NCBI RefSeq assembly: GCF_021869535.1
Contig: NW_026262582.1
Location: 59,718,851 to 59,782,850 of the forward strand
From: Mytilus californianus
Taxonomy: Eukaryota > Mollusca > Bivalvia > Mytilida > Mytilidae
Direction: 5' to 3'
Length of the DNA stretch: 64,000 nucleotides
Part shown: in pieces, positions 44,580-56,941 of the stretch
How positions within the stretch are numbered: position 1 is the first letter of the stretch
Layout of the letters: every line of letters begins with the position of its first letter
Notes under the pieces: generated by a model
Seen by the model: only the letters and a program-made list of their open reading frames with translations
Database searches by the model: none
Told to the model about the DNA's origin: nothing
Made by a program: the position numbers and the translations under genes

Positions 44580-47145
44580 CAGTTAATTCTAGATGGTTCT
44601 TGTAACTTATGCAATATCGCAAACTAGTTTTAAAAAAAAGTAATGTCATTTCCATCGTGTACATTTAACGTCATCTTACTGATTCAACTTGTCATCAACA
44701 GTAGTACAATTATTACAAAAAAGTCTAACTCAAGGAGCACTTCGATGTAACTCAATAAATATATCAAAATTATCAAATGTAAGAAAGCGTGTAACGTACG
44801 AAAATTAACACAATGCTACAGGAAGCCTGATTATGAAAACATGTTGTGTTAGTTAAATAAGTTTTAATTACACACAACACTTCCCAAAGAACTACAAAAA
44901 TATTATGCCTTACTGTTTCTCACAAATATAGAAATAAGACATAAACCGTTAGAAGTTGGTGTGTTAAATTATTGCTTTTGTGAATGTAGATATTTTTTGT
45001 TAGTGTTATTAAATTTTTGAATTATTATTTTATTGTACTTTTAAGTTATCCCATTCAACATAAGTTCAATTGTCTAATGTTAGCTTTTTGTTTTTTTTGT
45101 TTGTTTCGTTTTTACTTTCGTTAGTGTTTCATGGTTACTGTTTTTTATTTGGGGTTATCTTGGCATGCATAACTATATTGGTTTTGCATTGTTTTAAACT
45201 TAATATGGCATACTAAGTTAAGCTTATTATTGTTCCGGGTCAATAACCAATCAAACATCAATGACTGAAGTGAAAGGACATAAATAGTATTTCGATGTAT
45301 CACAATGTAACAATTTTTGTAAGTGATAATTTCGAATGAAGGTGATTTATACTTTTGAGCTTTAAGTCATTTCCGTTAGATATTTTCGTATCCTAATACA
45401 TTGGTGTGTGTGTGTGTGTGTGTGTCTAGATTGACTAATGCCAACAAGTATGTACTACAATTGACTAATGCTAACAAGTATGTACTACAATTGACTAATG
45501 CCAACAAGTATGTACTACAATTGACTAATGCCAATAAGTACGTATTTAAACAATAGTGTGACTGTCTCACAAGGGGTAATGCTATTTCTAGATTAAATCA
45601 ATCGTTGTTTTTCATTGACATTTTAAATATGTATGTAACAGTCTAAGAAATTCAAGTATTGTACCACAGAAGTATGGGATATCCAGTTTATTTTGATTTC
45701 GTATGAAATGTTGTCCTGACTTACATTAAGATAATCAAATTGACAAACTTACGTATGTTTGTTTGCAAATACGTACATGTAATATGTAAAAAAATGACAG
45801 AAAGAAACTGTATTTGCTGGATTATGATATGTCTTCATAATATTCATTCGTCGTGCATTTATTCTGTAATATTAGAAAAGGAAACGGTTTTTTACACATG
45901 GATTACCTGTAGCAATACAGAACAATATGACTGTATTTGTTCTGTTTACTCTAGCAACATATTCCTTAAATGCACGATTTAGGTCAATTTGTATAGAATA
46001 TAGCAAAACAGGAAGTGCAAACAACTTCAAAAAAATTAGTTGTTAATGATTTAAATTTCAAAAAATCGTATCTTGTTCGAACAAGTTAAGAGCAATAAGT
46101 ATTCCTTTCTAACAACGTCTTATGCAATTATGAAAGAAGTGATCCCCCCTTACAACGCCTAAAGCAAGTTATGAATAAAAACCGTAACCATTTTCGAAAA
46201 AAACAACATTAAACTTAAACAAATTGGATCCTTCCTTTTACGACTTCTTGCGTAATCTCGATTGTGCATCGTTTAAAGTCATCGCAGCTCATTGTTATGT
46301 TTTTTGTTATTTTACTTTTATAAATCCCTGGCATTCATTCTGTTTTTATTTTAAGCGATCCTAATGAAGGTGAATACAAAAAAGTGCAATATCAATTGTT
46401 TTAAAACAAATCAAAAGTTCAAACGGAAGTTTAGGACAATGTCTTGATATTTGATAAACAATAGTGAAATCGATGTACAAATATTTCCGGCATCAAACTG
46501 ATTTGTATAACTGGCCATTATAGAAACTGCTTTGTAACTATTTTATTTACAATGAAATGTATAATTGACTTGCTATTTGCAAAATAAACAAAAAGGGCCT
46601 ACATTTTGAAGGTTAGATCCTTTTAATTATATAATTCCATGGCAAACAAGACATACATAGTAATAAAAATATACACGTATAGGTGACTGAAAGACCTACT
46701 TATATAGGAAGAAAGCAAAAGTATTACAATGAGAAAAATAAGAACAAAAACAAGTACAAAAAAGTCAAAGTTGATTAAAAAAAAAAAAACACAAATAACA
46801 TTAATTTCCCTGAAAATGAAATTGATATGTTTTAGCGCTGTTGTTATTGGGAAAAGCGAGGGTGGGGAGACGACAATAAAACAAATTTATAATAAATTTC
46901 TGTCGGCTGCCAAGCTTTATCTAACACAAAATAGTTAATTTAAATGCGTTCTATTGTCTTTTTGTCTGATTTTTATCAGGTGCCTTTAACTGATGCCTAC
47001 TATTATGTCTAAGTTTAATTAACTGCTTATTGTTCTCGCTGTCTGTTATAACCAATAAATTGTAACTTCTTCTATAGAAATAAATTCATGAATAATACAC
47101 TAGTTAACGGCTACTATTTACCAAGTCCTGCTTTATTTTTTTGTC
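44580..47145 (+). repeat. triplicated block, copy 3, upstream of gene C
   Basis: Matches 8.02-10.99 kb throughout, including the TTAATTCTAG start, GT repeat, GCCAACAAGTATGT units and the CTTGTTCGAACAAGTTAAGAG tandem region. No gene is supported. Confidence 0.75.
45402..45545 (+). repeat. (GT)n followed by four 30-bp tandem units
   Basis: A GT run (about 45402-45424) is followed by four near-identical copies of ATTGACTAATGCCAACAAGT plus ATGTACTACA. The other two blocks (8936-8998 and 31532-31592) have two copies, so this array expanded in copy 3. Confidence 0.9.
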
Positions 47146-47352
47146 TAGATATCTGAATATTACTGTGGACGCAAGTGGTTATCTGTACTAGATTTAATAA
47201 ATAAGGAGAATACATGTCAAATTCCAATACAAATATGTCGACAACTAGTGCAGACAATACTGGGCCGACTATAATGGTTCCAAATGCAACAGATAATCTC
47301 GGGGAAAAATATCGACTCTTCGGGTTTTCCTCTTGTTGGTGTATAATTATAT

Positions 47353-48187
47353 CTTGTAACTTGAGATAAAGGGTACAACAGATACAGTTAAGTCTGCCTC
47401 ATGTCTTGACTTACATCTAGCAATTGACAATGAGGGTCGGTTGAAAAAAAACTCTACGACAAAAGAGATGATTTCAATTTGTCAATTGTGAACTTTCCAT
47501 TTCTATATAGCAACATTCCAACAGCGCCTGCATACGGAGTATATATCTCCCAGTTGATACGATATTCCAGGGCTTGTATTTTCTATCATGATTTCTTTGA
47601 TAGCGGGTTGCTGTCACAAAGAAGCTAATAAACCATAAGTTCCAAGTAGTGAAGTTGAATTCATCCCTTCGTAAGTTTTACGGTCGCTTTCACGAATTGG
47701 TTGACAGTTATGGAATATCCGTTTCACACATGTTAACGGATATGTTTCAAGTGTCGTAACTACAATCCCGTCCCCTTTTCCCGAATGTGACCTACCGAAT
47801 TAGACTTATTACCGGGTTTGTACTAACATGAGCAACACGACGGTTGCCACATGTGGAGCAGGATCTGCTTACCCTTCCTGAGCACATGAGATCATCCCCA
47901 GTTTTTGGTGGGGTTCGTGTTGCTCTGTCTTTAGTTGTCTATGTTGTGTTTTGTGTACTATTATGAAAATAAGGAGATGTGTTCTGATAGCCAATGAGAC
48001 AACTATCCAAAAAAGTTCAAATGAAGTGGATGTAAGTAATTATAGGCAACCGTAAGGCCTTCAACAATGAGAAAAATCCATTATTGTTTGTCTGTTTGTC
48101 TTTTTCTTTTTTAACCATGGCGTTGACAGTTTATTTTCGATTTATGAGTTTGAATGTCCCTCTGGTATCTTTCGCCTCTCTTTTATA
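47353..48187 (+). mobile_element. retroelement 3' fragment in intron of gene C, with nested repeat
   Basis: Inserted between copies of TTATATC (left 47345-47352 region, right about 48181-48187); the A intron has a single TTATATCG. It carries reverse-transcriptase C-terminal sequence in two frames (LHLAIDNEGRL, then KLYDKRDDFNLSIVNFPF and AYGVYISQLIRYSRAC, 47390-47575) and an untranslated tail (CGTGTTGCTCTGTCTTTAGT). A scrap of the dispersed mussel repeat is nested at 47966-48075. Confidence 0.75.
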
Positions 48188-48868
48188 TCCTTATCGTGGA
48201 ATGATGATGTGTTTTGATTAGTATGCTAATAACTAGTTTGCAAAATTGTTCATGACATCATTTAATCAGACATCGTATTTATTAGTCACATGTATATGTC
48301 TCGATATTCAAATGTATGAGAAGCCTTAATGGTTGATGTCGTAAATGTTAACCTTTAAATATGTTCACACAATATAAACATACAACACGCGTACGATCTT
48401 GAAATGTATTATATTTGTGTATAACAGTTCACAATCTTTCATATTTTTTTCACTACTTAAAACAATTATACCGATCAATCTACATTTGAACATTACTGAT
48501 TTCCGTCAAAAGTGTGTTCAATTACAAATCTGTTCTGAAACTCTATAATGCATGGGGTAAATCGATAGTTATGACGCGATTAATTGAGTTGAAAAGCAAG
48601 ACAATTTAGATTTGTGTCTTGCCATATGCGTGATATGTACTCGCCGGAAACAAATTAGTGAGATCGTTTTTATTCTGTGATAAATGAAAACATTGTAAAT
48701 TGAAACATAAATGTTGAAGTTTTAAAACACGATATTTTTGGAAAAAAATAACATTAGCATTAGTTTTAGAGAATTTCACTAATCATAGATTGAACTCATA
48801 TATCCTAATGTGTGTTCAACTGTCTCAACTGTCTGTGAAATTTTAAAAGGACGTATTTATGTGAACAC

Positions 48869-50660
48869 TCTTTTCATTCAGAACCTTCTAAAAGACAAAA
48901 AGAAAAAGCACCTTGCGAAATTCTTTAATTTTACTTTCCGATATATTGATGATGTTCTATCATTGAATAACCCATAGTTCAGCCAATACTTACATCTCAT
49001 ATATCCAAGTGAACTTGAAATTAAGGATACTACTGATACTAGAAGGACTGATTCATACCTTGATCTTTTCCTCAATATTGACACAGATGGACGACTTCAC
49101 ACGAAAATCTATGATAAACGGGACGATTTCAACTTCCCAATTATCAATTTCCCATTTCTCAGCAGTAACATACCCTCTGCCCCTTCGTATGGTGTCTCGT
49201 GCTTGTTCACACTATACGGACTTCATATACAGGAGTGTGCTCCTTACGCAGAAACTGCTCCAACAAAGTTATGAGGAGGACAGATTAAAAATGGCACTCC
49301 GTAAATTTTACGGACACCATCACGAATTGGTTGATCCATACGATGTGTCTCTGTCCAAACTAACTAAGGACATTTTTACCACGTGTTAGATTGTGGTTTG
49401 CCATTACGTCGTCTGATCTTTTAATTACCGAACGTGACTTATTCCCGATTGTGACTGTTTTGCTGAGGGTCAAACCGCATTGCTATAAGACGTGTCACGG
49501 TACTTTTCTATCCCAAATTCATGTATTTAATTTTCATGTTATATTGTTATTCTAGTCGGATTTTGTCAAATGTCTTAACATCTTTTCTGTTATATTCGTG
49601 TTTTATGGTAAAGATAATTAATCACCCCTTCATTTATTAGATTTTAGTTTGGTTCAACGAAATTTATACGATATATTTGGTTTACAGTTTGATTCAGAAA
49701 AACACCGACATAGCTAGATAATTCAATTTATTATCTAATTACTACCACAATTTGATATTAATAGTATTGTAATTTTCATTGTTATTAATAAATGTAATGT
49801 CAGTATTACAGATCTAATCTTGAATCAATCCTAATTCTATCATATTTATGGGTAATATTTTTACAAATTCAAATGTGACGTCACTTTGTGTGTTTTTTTT
49901 AGAATTTCAAATGTGACGTCACTTTGTGCGTTGAGGCTTTGGCTAACTCGGCTGTGTATTTTTAAGTGTTGGGTTAAGTTGTTTTATGTAATGTATCCGT
50001 TTTTTTTTTCTCTAGTTAGTCCCCACTTCGGTTTTATCATGTATATCTATTATATAGTCATTTTATAAAATTTACTGTTTGCAAAAGTATATATTATTCT
50101 AAATAATAAGGATGTTCTTGTCCCAAGTAGAAAACCCTGGCCGTGTTAGGCGCAACTTTTTGGAAGTTTTGGTCCTCGGTGCTCTTCAGCTTTGTACTTG
50201 TTTTGGCTTTCAAACTTTTTTCATCTGAGCGTCACTGGTTAGTCTTGTGTGCACGTATGGCGTATTAAGTTCTAAACCTTGTACCTTTTGTTAGCTATTA
50301 TTCGTGTGTTTCTTTGTCCTATATGTTCTCCCATTCATTTGTATTGTAGTCATGTCATGTAATGTTGTCATTTTAATGTTATATTTAACATTGCTATAAA
50401 AGTGGGAGATTTGGCATGCCACAAAACCAGGTTCAACCCACCATTTTTTTCTTAAAATGTCCTATACCAAGTCAGGAAAATAGCCATTGTTATATTATAG
50501 TTCGTTTCTGTGTGTGTTACATTTTAATGTTGTGTTTTTGTTGTGTCGTTGTCCTCCTATATATTTGATGCGTTTCCCTCAGTTTTAGTTTGTAACCCGG
50601 ATTTGTTTTTATCTCTATCGATTTATGAGTTTCGAACAGCGGTATACTACTGTTGCCTTT
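48869..50660 (+). mobile_element. second retroelement insertion in intron of gene C
   Basis: Interrupts sequence that is continuous in introns A and B (AACACATTTTTTAG-GTAAATTTTGAAAAC region). The left half holds a reverse-transcriptase relic (separate entry). The right half is a long non-coding tail with CTTTTTTCATCTGAGCGTCA and ends in the dispersed repeat also seen at 2994 and 54905. Exact target duplication is unclear. Confidence 0.7.
48876..49390 (+). pseudogene. reverse transcriptase C-terminal relic with YIDD motif
   Basis: The translated pieces read KHLAKFFNFTFRYIDDVLSL (catalytic YIDD near 48945), a stop, LEIKDTTDTRRTDSYLDLFL, KIYDKRDDFNFPIINFPFLS, then after a frameshift near 49190 SRACSHYTDF and LRKFYGHHHELVDPYDVSLS. 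It is the palm-thumb end of a retroelement RT related to the 47.39 kb fragment. I cannot decide between Penelope-like and another non-LTR clade. Confidence 0.7.
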
Positions 50661-51492
50661 ATTTAGTCAATTTTGAAAACATTATTTGTAGTCATAAAAT
50701 CTTTAGAAATTGCACTTGCATATTTCGCATTTCTGTGCATTGTAGAAATTTCGCAGTAAATAATGCACAGTCCTGAATTTACAGTATTTACATGTAGTTT
50801 ATATTTTTAGAAGTGTACTCGACATTTCCAGTCATGTATGTTTATATGATCAGTGTATCAGCTGCTCCGCTGTTCGTTTTGCTATCAGCAGGTGGTGCAA
50901 GTTGTCTACGTAACACTAGAAAACGATATGGTCGAGAATCTCAAATATTTAACAGAAAAAATAACCGAAAATCGACCTCTGACAGACCAGTGAGTAACGC
51001 TATGGAACTGAAAGCAGTATCGTATATTTCTTCTTCAAGTGCAAATCGAATATTTCCACAAAGAACACAACATCAGCCTATTGAAGTGTAGAGTTAATGA
51101 AACTGGACTCTGTAAATGGTCATGACTTATATTTTAAGATAGTCATACATTTATGATATTTAAATTATGTATATAACAAGCCGTTGTAATCGATTTGGTA
51201 CAGTTATAAACACCTGTGGTATATTCGTAACATTTTGTACATAAAGTTACACAAATCATGAATGAAAATAATTATCGTAATAGTAGCAAAATAAAACAAC
51301 AGAAGAAACTGGTGAAAAAAATATACAAACAGCTTGAAGTCATAGGTTTAAATGACAAAACTATAATGATATGACATGTAGCTGAGAGAGTGAATCCTAT
51401 TACTAATCTATCATTTATTTCTTATATTAAATGTTATGTTGTTATATCCTTTATGCATTAAATCATTGTGATCTATTGAAGCGACATTCTTA

Positions 51493-51715
51493 ACTGCATG
51501 ACCGCCTTGGTGTAGTTGTGGTAGAATGTTCGCCTCGAGTCCGAGAGGTCATGAATTCAAACCCAGGTCGGGTCACACCAAAGACTTTTAAATTGGTATT
51601 TGCTACTTCGCCGCTTAGGAGACGATGTTAAGGAGTAAGAACAAAGACTGGTCGGCTCCGAGTCAGACTAATGTGTCCGAGTAGGGTTACAAACCGTTCT
51701 GCTGACTGTTACCTG
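51493..51715 (+). mobile_element. tRNA-derived SINE, copy 2 (duplicate of 13172-13400)
   Basis: Same head (TTGGTGTAGTTGTGGTAGAA) and body as the first copy, but the B-box is degraded (TCATGAATTCAAACCC). It shares its insertion point with copy 1. Confidence 0.75.
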
Positions 51716-52149
51716 GGAGTGCTCGGAGTTACTGACAGTGAGTTCAAGACATATAACTACTTATAAAAAATATCATGTATCAAAGACTTAAATAAGCTTA
51801 TTTATTAGTTAAAAGATAGTTTTACAATTGAACAAATTATTAACCTATAAACCCAAAGTTATGTTTTATTAAAATTGTTTTAATAAATAAATACACATAT
51901 TCACATTATTTCATTTCGGAAACAAATATTTCCCTGGTATAACATGTATAAGCACGATAGGAAATCAATTTAATTTACAGAGAACCGGAAATTTAGATAA
52001 ATGATCACAAGTACTATTGATTTTTACATTTGATCAACAGTTTCTTCGATCTAATATATGATAGTTATAGAAGTTTCTAAAGTGGACAACATTCAGATAT
52101 ATGTAAGTACACCAATACCCGTGATTGTATATACCTTAACGATAGGAGC

Positions 52150-52425
52150 CTATTGTTCAGTGGTTATTGTTTGTTGGTATGGTTCAAAAGTGTTTCTCGT
52201 TTCTCGTTTTTTATATAGATTGGACCGTTGGTTTTCCTGTTTGAATTGTGTTACACTAGTCATTTTGGGGTCCTTTATAGCTTGCTGTTCGGTGTGAGCC
52301 AAGGCTCCGTGTTGTAGACCGTACTTTGATCTATATTCATGATAATTGTTTACTTTTTATACATTGTGACTTGGATGGAGAGTTGTCGTATTGGCACTCA
52401 TACCACATCTTCTTATTTATATGAT
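52150..52425 (-). repeat. dispersed mussel repeat, reverse orientation
   Basis: Reverse complement of the 22791-23085 type: it contains CTTGGATGGAGAGTTGTCGT and ends CTCATACCACATCTTCTTAT. Its insertion is specific to this block. Confidence 0.78.
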
Positions 52426-53191
52426 CATGATTCCTAAATTATGCTCAGAGTGCAATGGATACTTCCATTGATGCAACGTACACGTTGGCGTCTTGTGTGT
52501 GTGTGTGTGTTTTTTTTTTTTTATTTTTCATTCAGTGTGTACTATAATAAGAGATACAAAATAACAAATATAGTTCTTTAATCTAATTCATTTAATTGTT
52601 TTCTTTATTTATTTAAAAATAAACGGGGATGAACAATTTTATTAAGATATGTACAGTAAATTTACTGTGTGATTTGTAAAACGAAAATGAGAATCGCAAA
52701 CCACATGTCTTAAAGTACATGTGGTCTTATTGTATAAGAGCTACCTTATCATATCTGATGAGAAAATTAAAATATAAATACATCGTTTTCTTTTTTTTTT
52801 AACAAGTATTTTTTTTCAATGAATAATCTTTACAAAATCATTCTACCAACAAGGTAAAAAAAAATCCCATGACTCATTATGCATACTGTATAAAAAAAAA
52901 TAATATAAAATACATTATTTGATAAAGTATTAATATATTTTTTTTTTCTCAATTTGGACCACCATCTGCCTTAACAATTGCTCAATAGCAAAATTCATTA
53001 CGGAGTTGATTAGTTGTTTTTTATCGCTAAAAAGGTATTTCTCGTGATACAAATTAAAAAAAAAACATCTATGCTTATACTTCACTTGAAATAATATATG
53101 CTTAATATACAGTGTTTGGTAAATAGATTTAATTTTTTCATTTAGTCTGTGCCAGTGGACAAATGGTAGATACAATAGCAAGATGGCAATA

Positions 53192-53819
<628 letters not shown>

Positions 53820-55210
53820 GTACCATAGCCATCAAACGATGATAAAAGGGAAAGGTTTATCGAGAATATTGTCGTCGATACTGAACTGTTACAACGAAGA
53901 AATGTATTGGCTTTTTTGAATAAACACTGTTTTCGACCTGTCCAAGTTGACGTTAAATGCCTGAAAGAAAACTTCTAAGCCATTGTTAGACATTTCCAGC
54001 AAATCAGTTTTGTTTACTCACAAGATAATATCTGTAGACTGAACATATATTAGTGATATGGGATCAACAGTACCTGGTCATTGTCAAACTGCAAAAATGT
54101 GTTCATAATAACTGAACTAAAAAAAATCACCAAATAACTCCTCATGTATTATTAAAAAATCCTATGCTTTTAAAAAAAAGATCCTCTTTAGTCAATTGAC
54201 TCGATTTACACAAAAGTAAATTCAACCATTGGAATAAAACAAACTTCAATGATCATCTATTCGCGTTCTTCAATAGATTATATCCTTGATTCAATAATGT
54301 TCTTAATCAAAAAACTATTTTATTGTTTTATTTTTTTTCACTTTATCATATTTTGTTATGTTCCTTAATTATTGTAGTGGTTTTCTATTTAGTTGGGTAT
54401 TTTGTAATTTTTCCTTTTGTGTTGGGTTAGTTTTTGCTTGAATACTATAAATTCAGGAATTATTGCGTGCATTCATTATTGCAAGTTTTGATCAATTGAC
54501 AAATATTCGAGATTAATTATTGCGATTTCAGGAAAGCTGCATTAAGGTATTTGTATCAAATATCCAGAGGCGAGTTCTTTTTATAGCGAAACTCACCCAG
54601 TCCGATTATTCACATTGATAAAAACCTCACAGTGATTTCTTAATCTTTAGTATCAAAGACACGTAAAATGTGTGATAAGATTTTCAGTCAACATAGAATG
54701 TTTCATTCTGTCATTTAGACTAGTTTTTTCACGATGCAAACGAAAACCAATTAACCAAGTCCCAAAGGCTCTTGAGTAAAAAAAATCACGACTTATGTCA
54801 AACAGATCTGGGTTAAATCGTTTGTGGCACAGAATATCGATAATAGTTAATATAGGTTCTTAATATACATTCTTCCTAACAATCTGTTAGTTATTTTATG
54901 GCATATTCCCTCGGTTTAAGTTTGTTACCCGGATTTGTTTTTGCTTAATCGATTAATGACTATTGAGCAGCGGTATACTACTGTTGCCTTTATATTATTA
55001 CACGTATGAAACTTCATAGATCGGAAAGTCCTCAGATGTAATACATTAAATCAAGCACGTTTTACAACATATTTGCAATGTTGTTTGTTGTTTATGACGA
55101 TTGTTATATGGTGTTTATCAACTGTACATATCAATGCTCATTGCTTTTTAATCTTGTATTTAGTCTTACTAACTATACATGTATGAGTTATCTAGCAATA
55201 TTAAGACTAT
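53820..55210 (+). other. non-coding flank of F with dispersed repeats
   Basis: The start resembles 17.22-17.45 kb. It holds a repeat with ATTGCGATTTCAGGAAAGCT near 54519 and the dispersed repeat shared with 2994 and 50540 at 54905-54994. No supported gene. Confidence 0.5.
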
Positions 55211-55214
55211 TTTA

Positions 55215-55335
55215 CTTAAATTCAAACTTTCTATTTCTCAGCAACAACAAACCCTCTAACCCGTCACTCAACGTGCACATGTCGCAATTGATACGTAAGC
55301 GTTGTGCATGTTCATACTATATGGACTGCATTAGC
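55215..55335 (+). pseudogene. short reverse-transcriptase scrap
   Basis: The open frame contains FLFLSNNKPSNPSLNVHMSQ and LIRKRCACSYYMDC, a degraded version of the S-N-I-P-x-A-P-x-Y-G-V-x-x-S-Q-L-I-R-Y segment seen in the other two RT relics. Its surrounding sequence continues into the duplicate of 17.9 kb. Confidence 0.5.
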
Positions 55336-55481
55336 ATTGGTGGGTTCCCTATAAAAAAATTGCCAACAGGATTATGCGGTACGAAGACTGAAATCGACAA
55401 TAAATGTGTCTTTTAAAGTTACAATCACTAGTTAGTTGAACAATACGATGTATGTTTTTTTTTTCTAGAATCGCTAGCTTA

Positions 55482-55858
55482 ATGTTTTCTTTGCAGTCGA
55501 AGATCTTTGAGTACCAATGCAGTCGTCTGATCTGTAATTTGTTTCCTGGACTACACTGTGACATTTTGTCTGAATGTGGATCAAATGTTATTTGATGCAT
55601 GTATCACAGGAAAGGCTGTTGATTTATCTGGTCTGACAGCTTTAGGAGTGTATGTAATTCCCTCATTTTTTTGTGTGAGTAAGATTGACGTGTTGTCGAT
55701 ATTTATCTATGACCTTTTATCATCGGTAAACCTCTTTAACAGTTGTACCATATAATATTAAACTTGAACAGATGTATACAAATTTTGCAACCACAAAGTT
55801 TCAGAGAACAAATTTAACAGTAACTGTCAAAGACATGTTATCAACATCAACAAGCTGA
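55482..55858 (+). CDS. small ORF J, paralog of 18093-18290 carrying a 185-bp intron-like insert
   Basis: Two segments, 55482-55586 and 55772-55858, join in frame. The first reads MFSLQSKIFEYQCSRLICNL and ends ILSECGSN; the second reads MYTNFATTKFQRTNLTVTVK and ends LSTSTS. The join aligns residue for residue with the uninterrupted paralog (GSN-MYTNF versus GSDVYTNF). The insert 55587-55771 starts GTTATT and ends TTGAACAG and is bordered by ATGT on both sides. The two copies keep the same frame along 63-65 residues with one 3-bp indel. No membrane helix; one NLT sequon. It may be a real small secreted or exon-1-like peptide, or chance. Confidence 0.35.
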
Positions 55859-56359
55859 TAAACAAACATTACAAGATGACCTAAGATAGCCACTAATAAA
55901 ATGCATTGCACATAACTTGGTTCATAAACAATTAAAATATACGTCTGTTTCATAAGAATCAGTACTTTCCATTGATTTTATGTCTCTATAAAATGCAACA
56001 TTCATGTAAGAACTTGCTTTCCGTGAAAATGTTACAACATTACTTAAGAAAATAAACCAAACATAAAAAACACATTATTTTATGGTTGTGGCATAATCAT
56101 GCACTTATAATAATTGAATGGTTCTGTTTGTATTTTTGAAGGGTTGTAAAGGGCTGATTGTGCGCACATTTTTAATATGAAGTGCGGAAACAAAAGGTCT
56201 GATCAACGCTCGTATACCACAATAAAGTTGCGAAAAGAAGCATTTAATTCTTAAATCAAGAAATAAGAAGTTTCCAATGGGAAATTTTGTCCTTAACTTA
56301 AAACTTTGAATTACAATATAATACAGTTTCTACAGCATGATAACAACATCTGAGTAAAT

Positions 56360-56540
56360 TGTACATTTTGAAATGAAATTTCAATATTGCCGTAAATTTT
56401 GGAATATTTTCAAGACCGAGTCCAAATCGTTGATACACAAAATATGCAAAACACACACAACAATTAGAAATTAGAAGATACAGTTCATCAATCACGTTCA
56501 TTACAAACAAACTTACACAAAAAGTATTCCACAAGAACAA
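56360..56540 (-). pseudogene. remnant of the Penelope-like element (5' end only)
   Basis: Minus-strand FLWNTFCVSLFVMNVIDELY and FGLGLENI match 21.03-21.19 kb. The RT body (about 18.78-21.0 kb in the other block) is absent, and a few A-block bases around ATTTTGAAATGAAATTTCAA mark the deletion joint. Confidence 0.65.
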
Positions 56541-56671
56541 TGAAGAAGTGTATATGTTAAATAATCATTAATAGCCCCATGTTTGTAGCTCTTAGTTCGG
56601 AAATATTGCCATTTCTAACAAATCCTAGAATTGTTACAGTTATGTCAAAATACAACCAAAATTTAATAGAT

Positions 56672-56927
56672 TTTGATTTTTGGTGTTTTAACGCCACTTT
56701 TAAGCACCGCTGTTTTGGCTATTTCGTGGCGGCCAGTTTTTATTGGTGGAGGAAGCCGGAGTGCCCGGAGAAAACCACCGACCTTCGATAGGAAAAATGA
56801 CAATCCTAGTCAATTAAGATTGGAGTCGAATGAACCCTCACGAGCGGGGTTCGAACTCACAACCTCAGTGTTGACTGGCTATTGATTACAGTAGTAACTA
56901 CTTAGACCACTCGGCCACCGAGGCCCC
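56672..56927 (-). mobile_element. tRNA-derived SINE, reverse orientation, with 14-bp target duplication
   Basis: Flanked by AAAATTTAATAGAT (56658-56671) and AAAATGTAATAGAT (56928-56941). The other block has the unfilled site (AAAATTGAATGGAT near 21263). On the minus strand: GGCCTCGGTGGCCGAGTGGT, an A-box-like head, B-box GAGTTCGAACCC, and a body with AGTGGCGTTAAAACACC. The related copy at 61529-61800 is in plus orientation. Confidence 0.9.
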
Positions 56928-56941
56928 AAAATGTAATAGAT

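Larger units (their letters stand above)
47214..51091 (+). pseudogene. gene C: A-type membrane protein with donor GT changed to AT
   Basis: Exon 1 (47214-47292) encodes MSNSNTNMSTTSADNTGPTI plus a PNAT sequon. Exon 2 (50811-51091, TTTTTAG acceptor, phase 1) encodes EVYSTFPVMYVYMISVSAAP, a helix with a proline and GG that A lacks, LRNTRKRYGR, and a tail ending QPIEV like A. Joined length would be 119 residues. The base after exon 1 is ATAATC where A and B have GTAATC, so the donor is lost (47293-47294). The 3518-bp intron has been swollen by two retroelement insertions. The frame itself is intact on both sides, so decay is recent. An alternative upstream exon or cryptic donor could rescue expression, but none is obvious. 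Confidence 0.62.

Noticed and set aside
45425..45550. CRISPR-like array of regular repeats
   Set aside because: The spacers are not distinct: these are plain head-to-tail tandem repeats in a eukaryotic genome.
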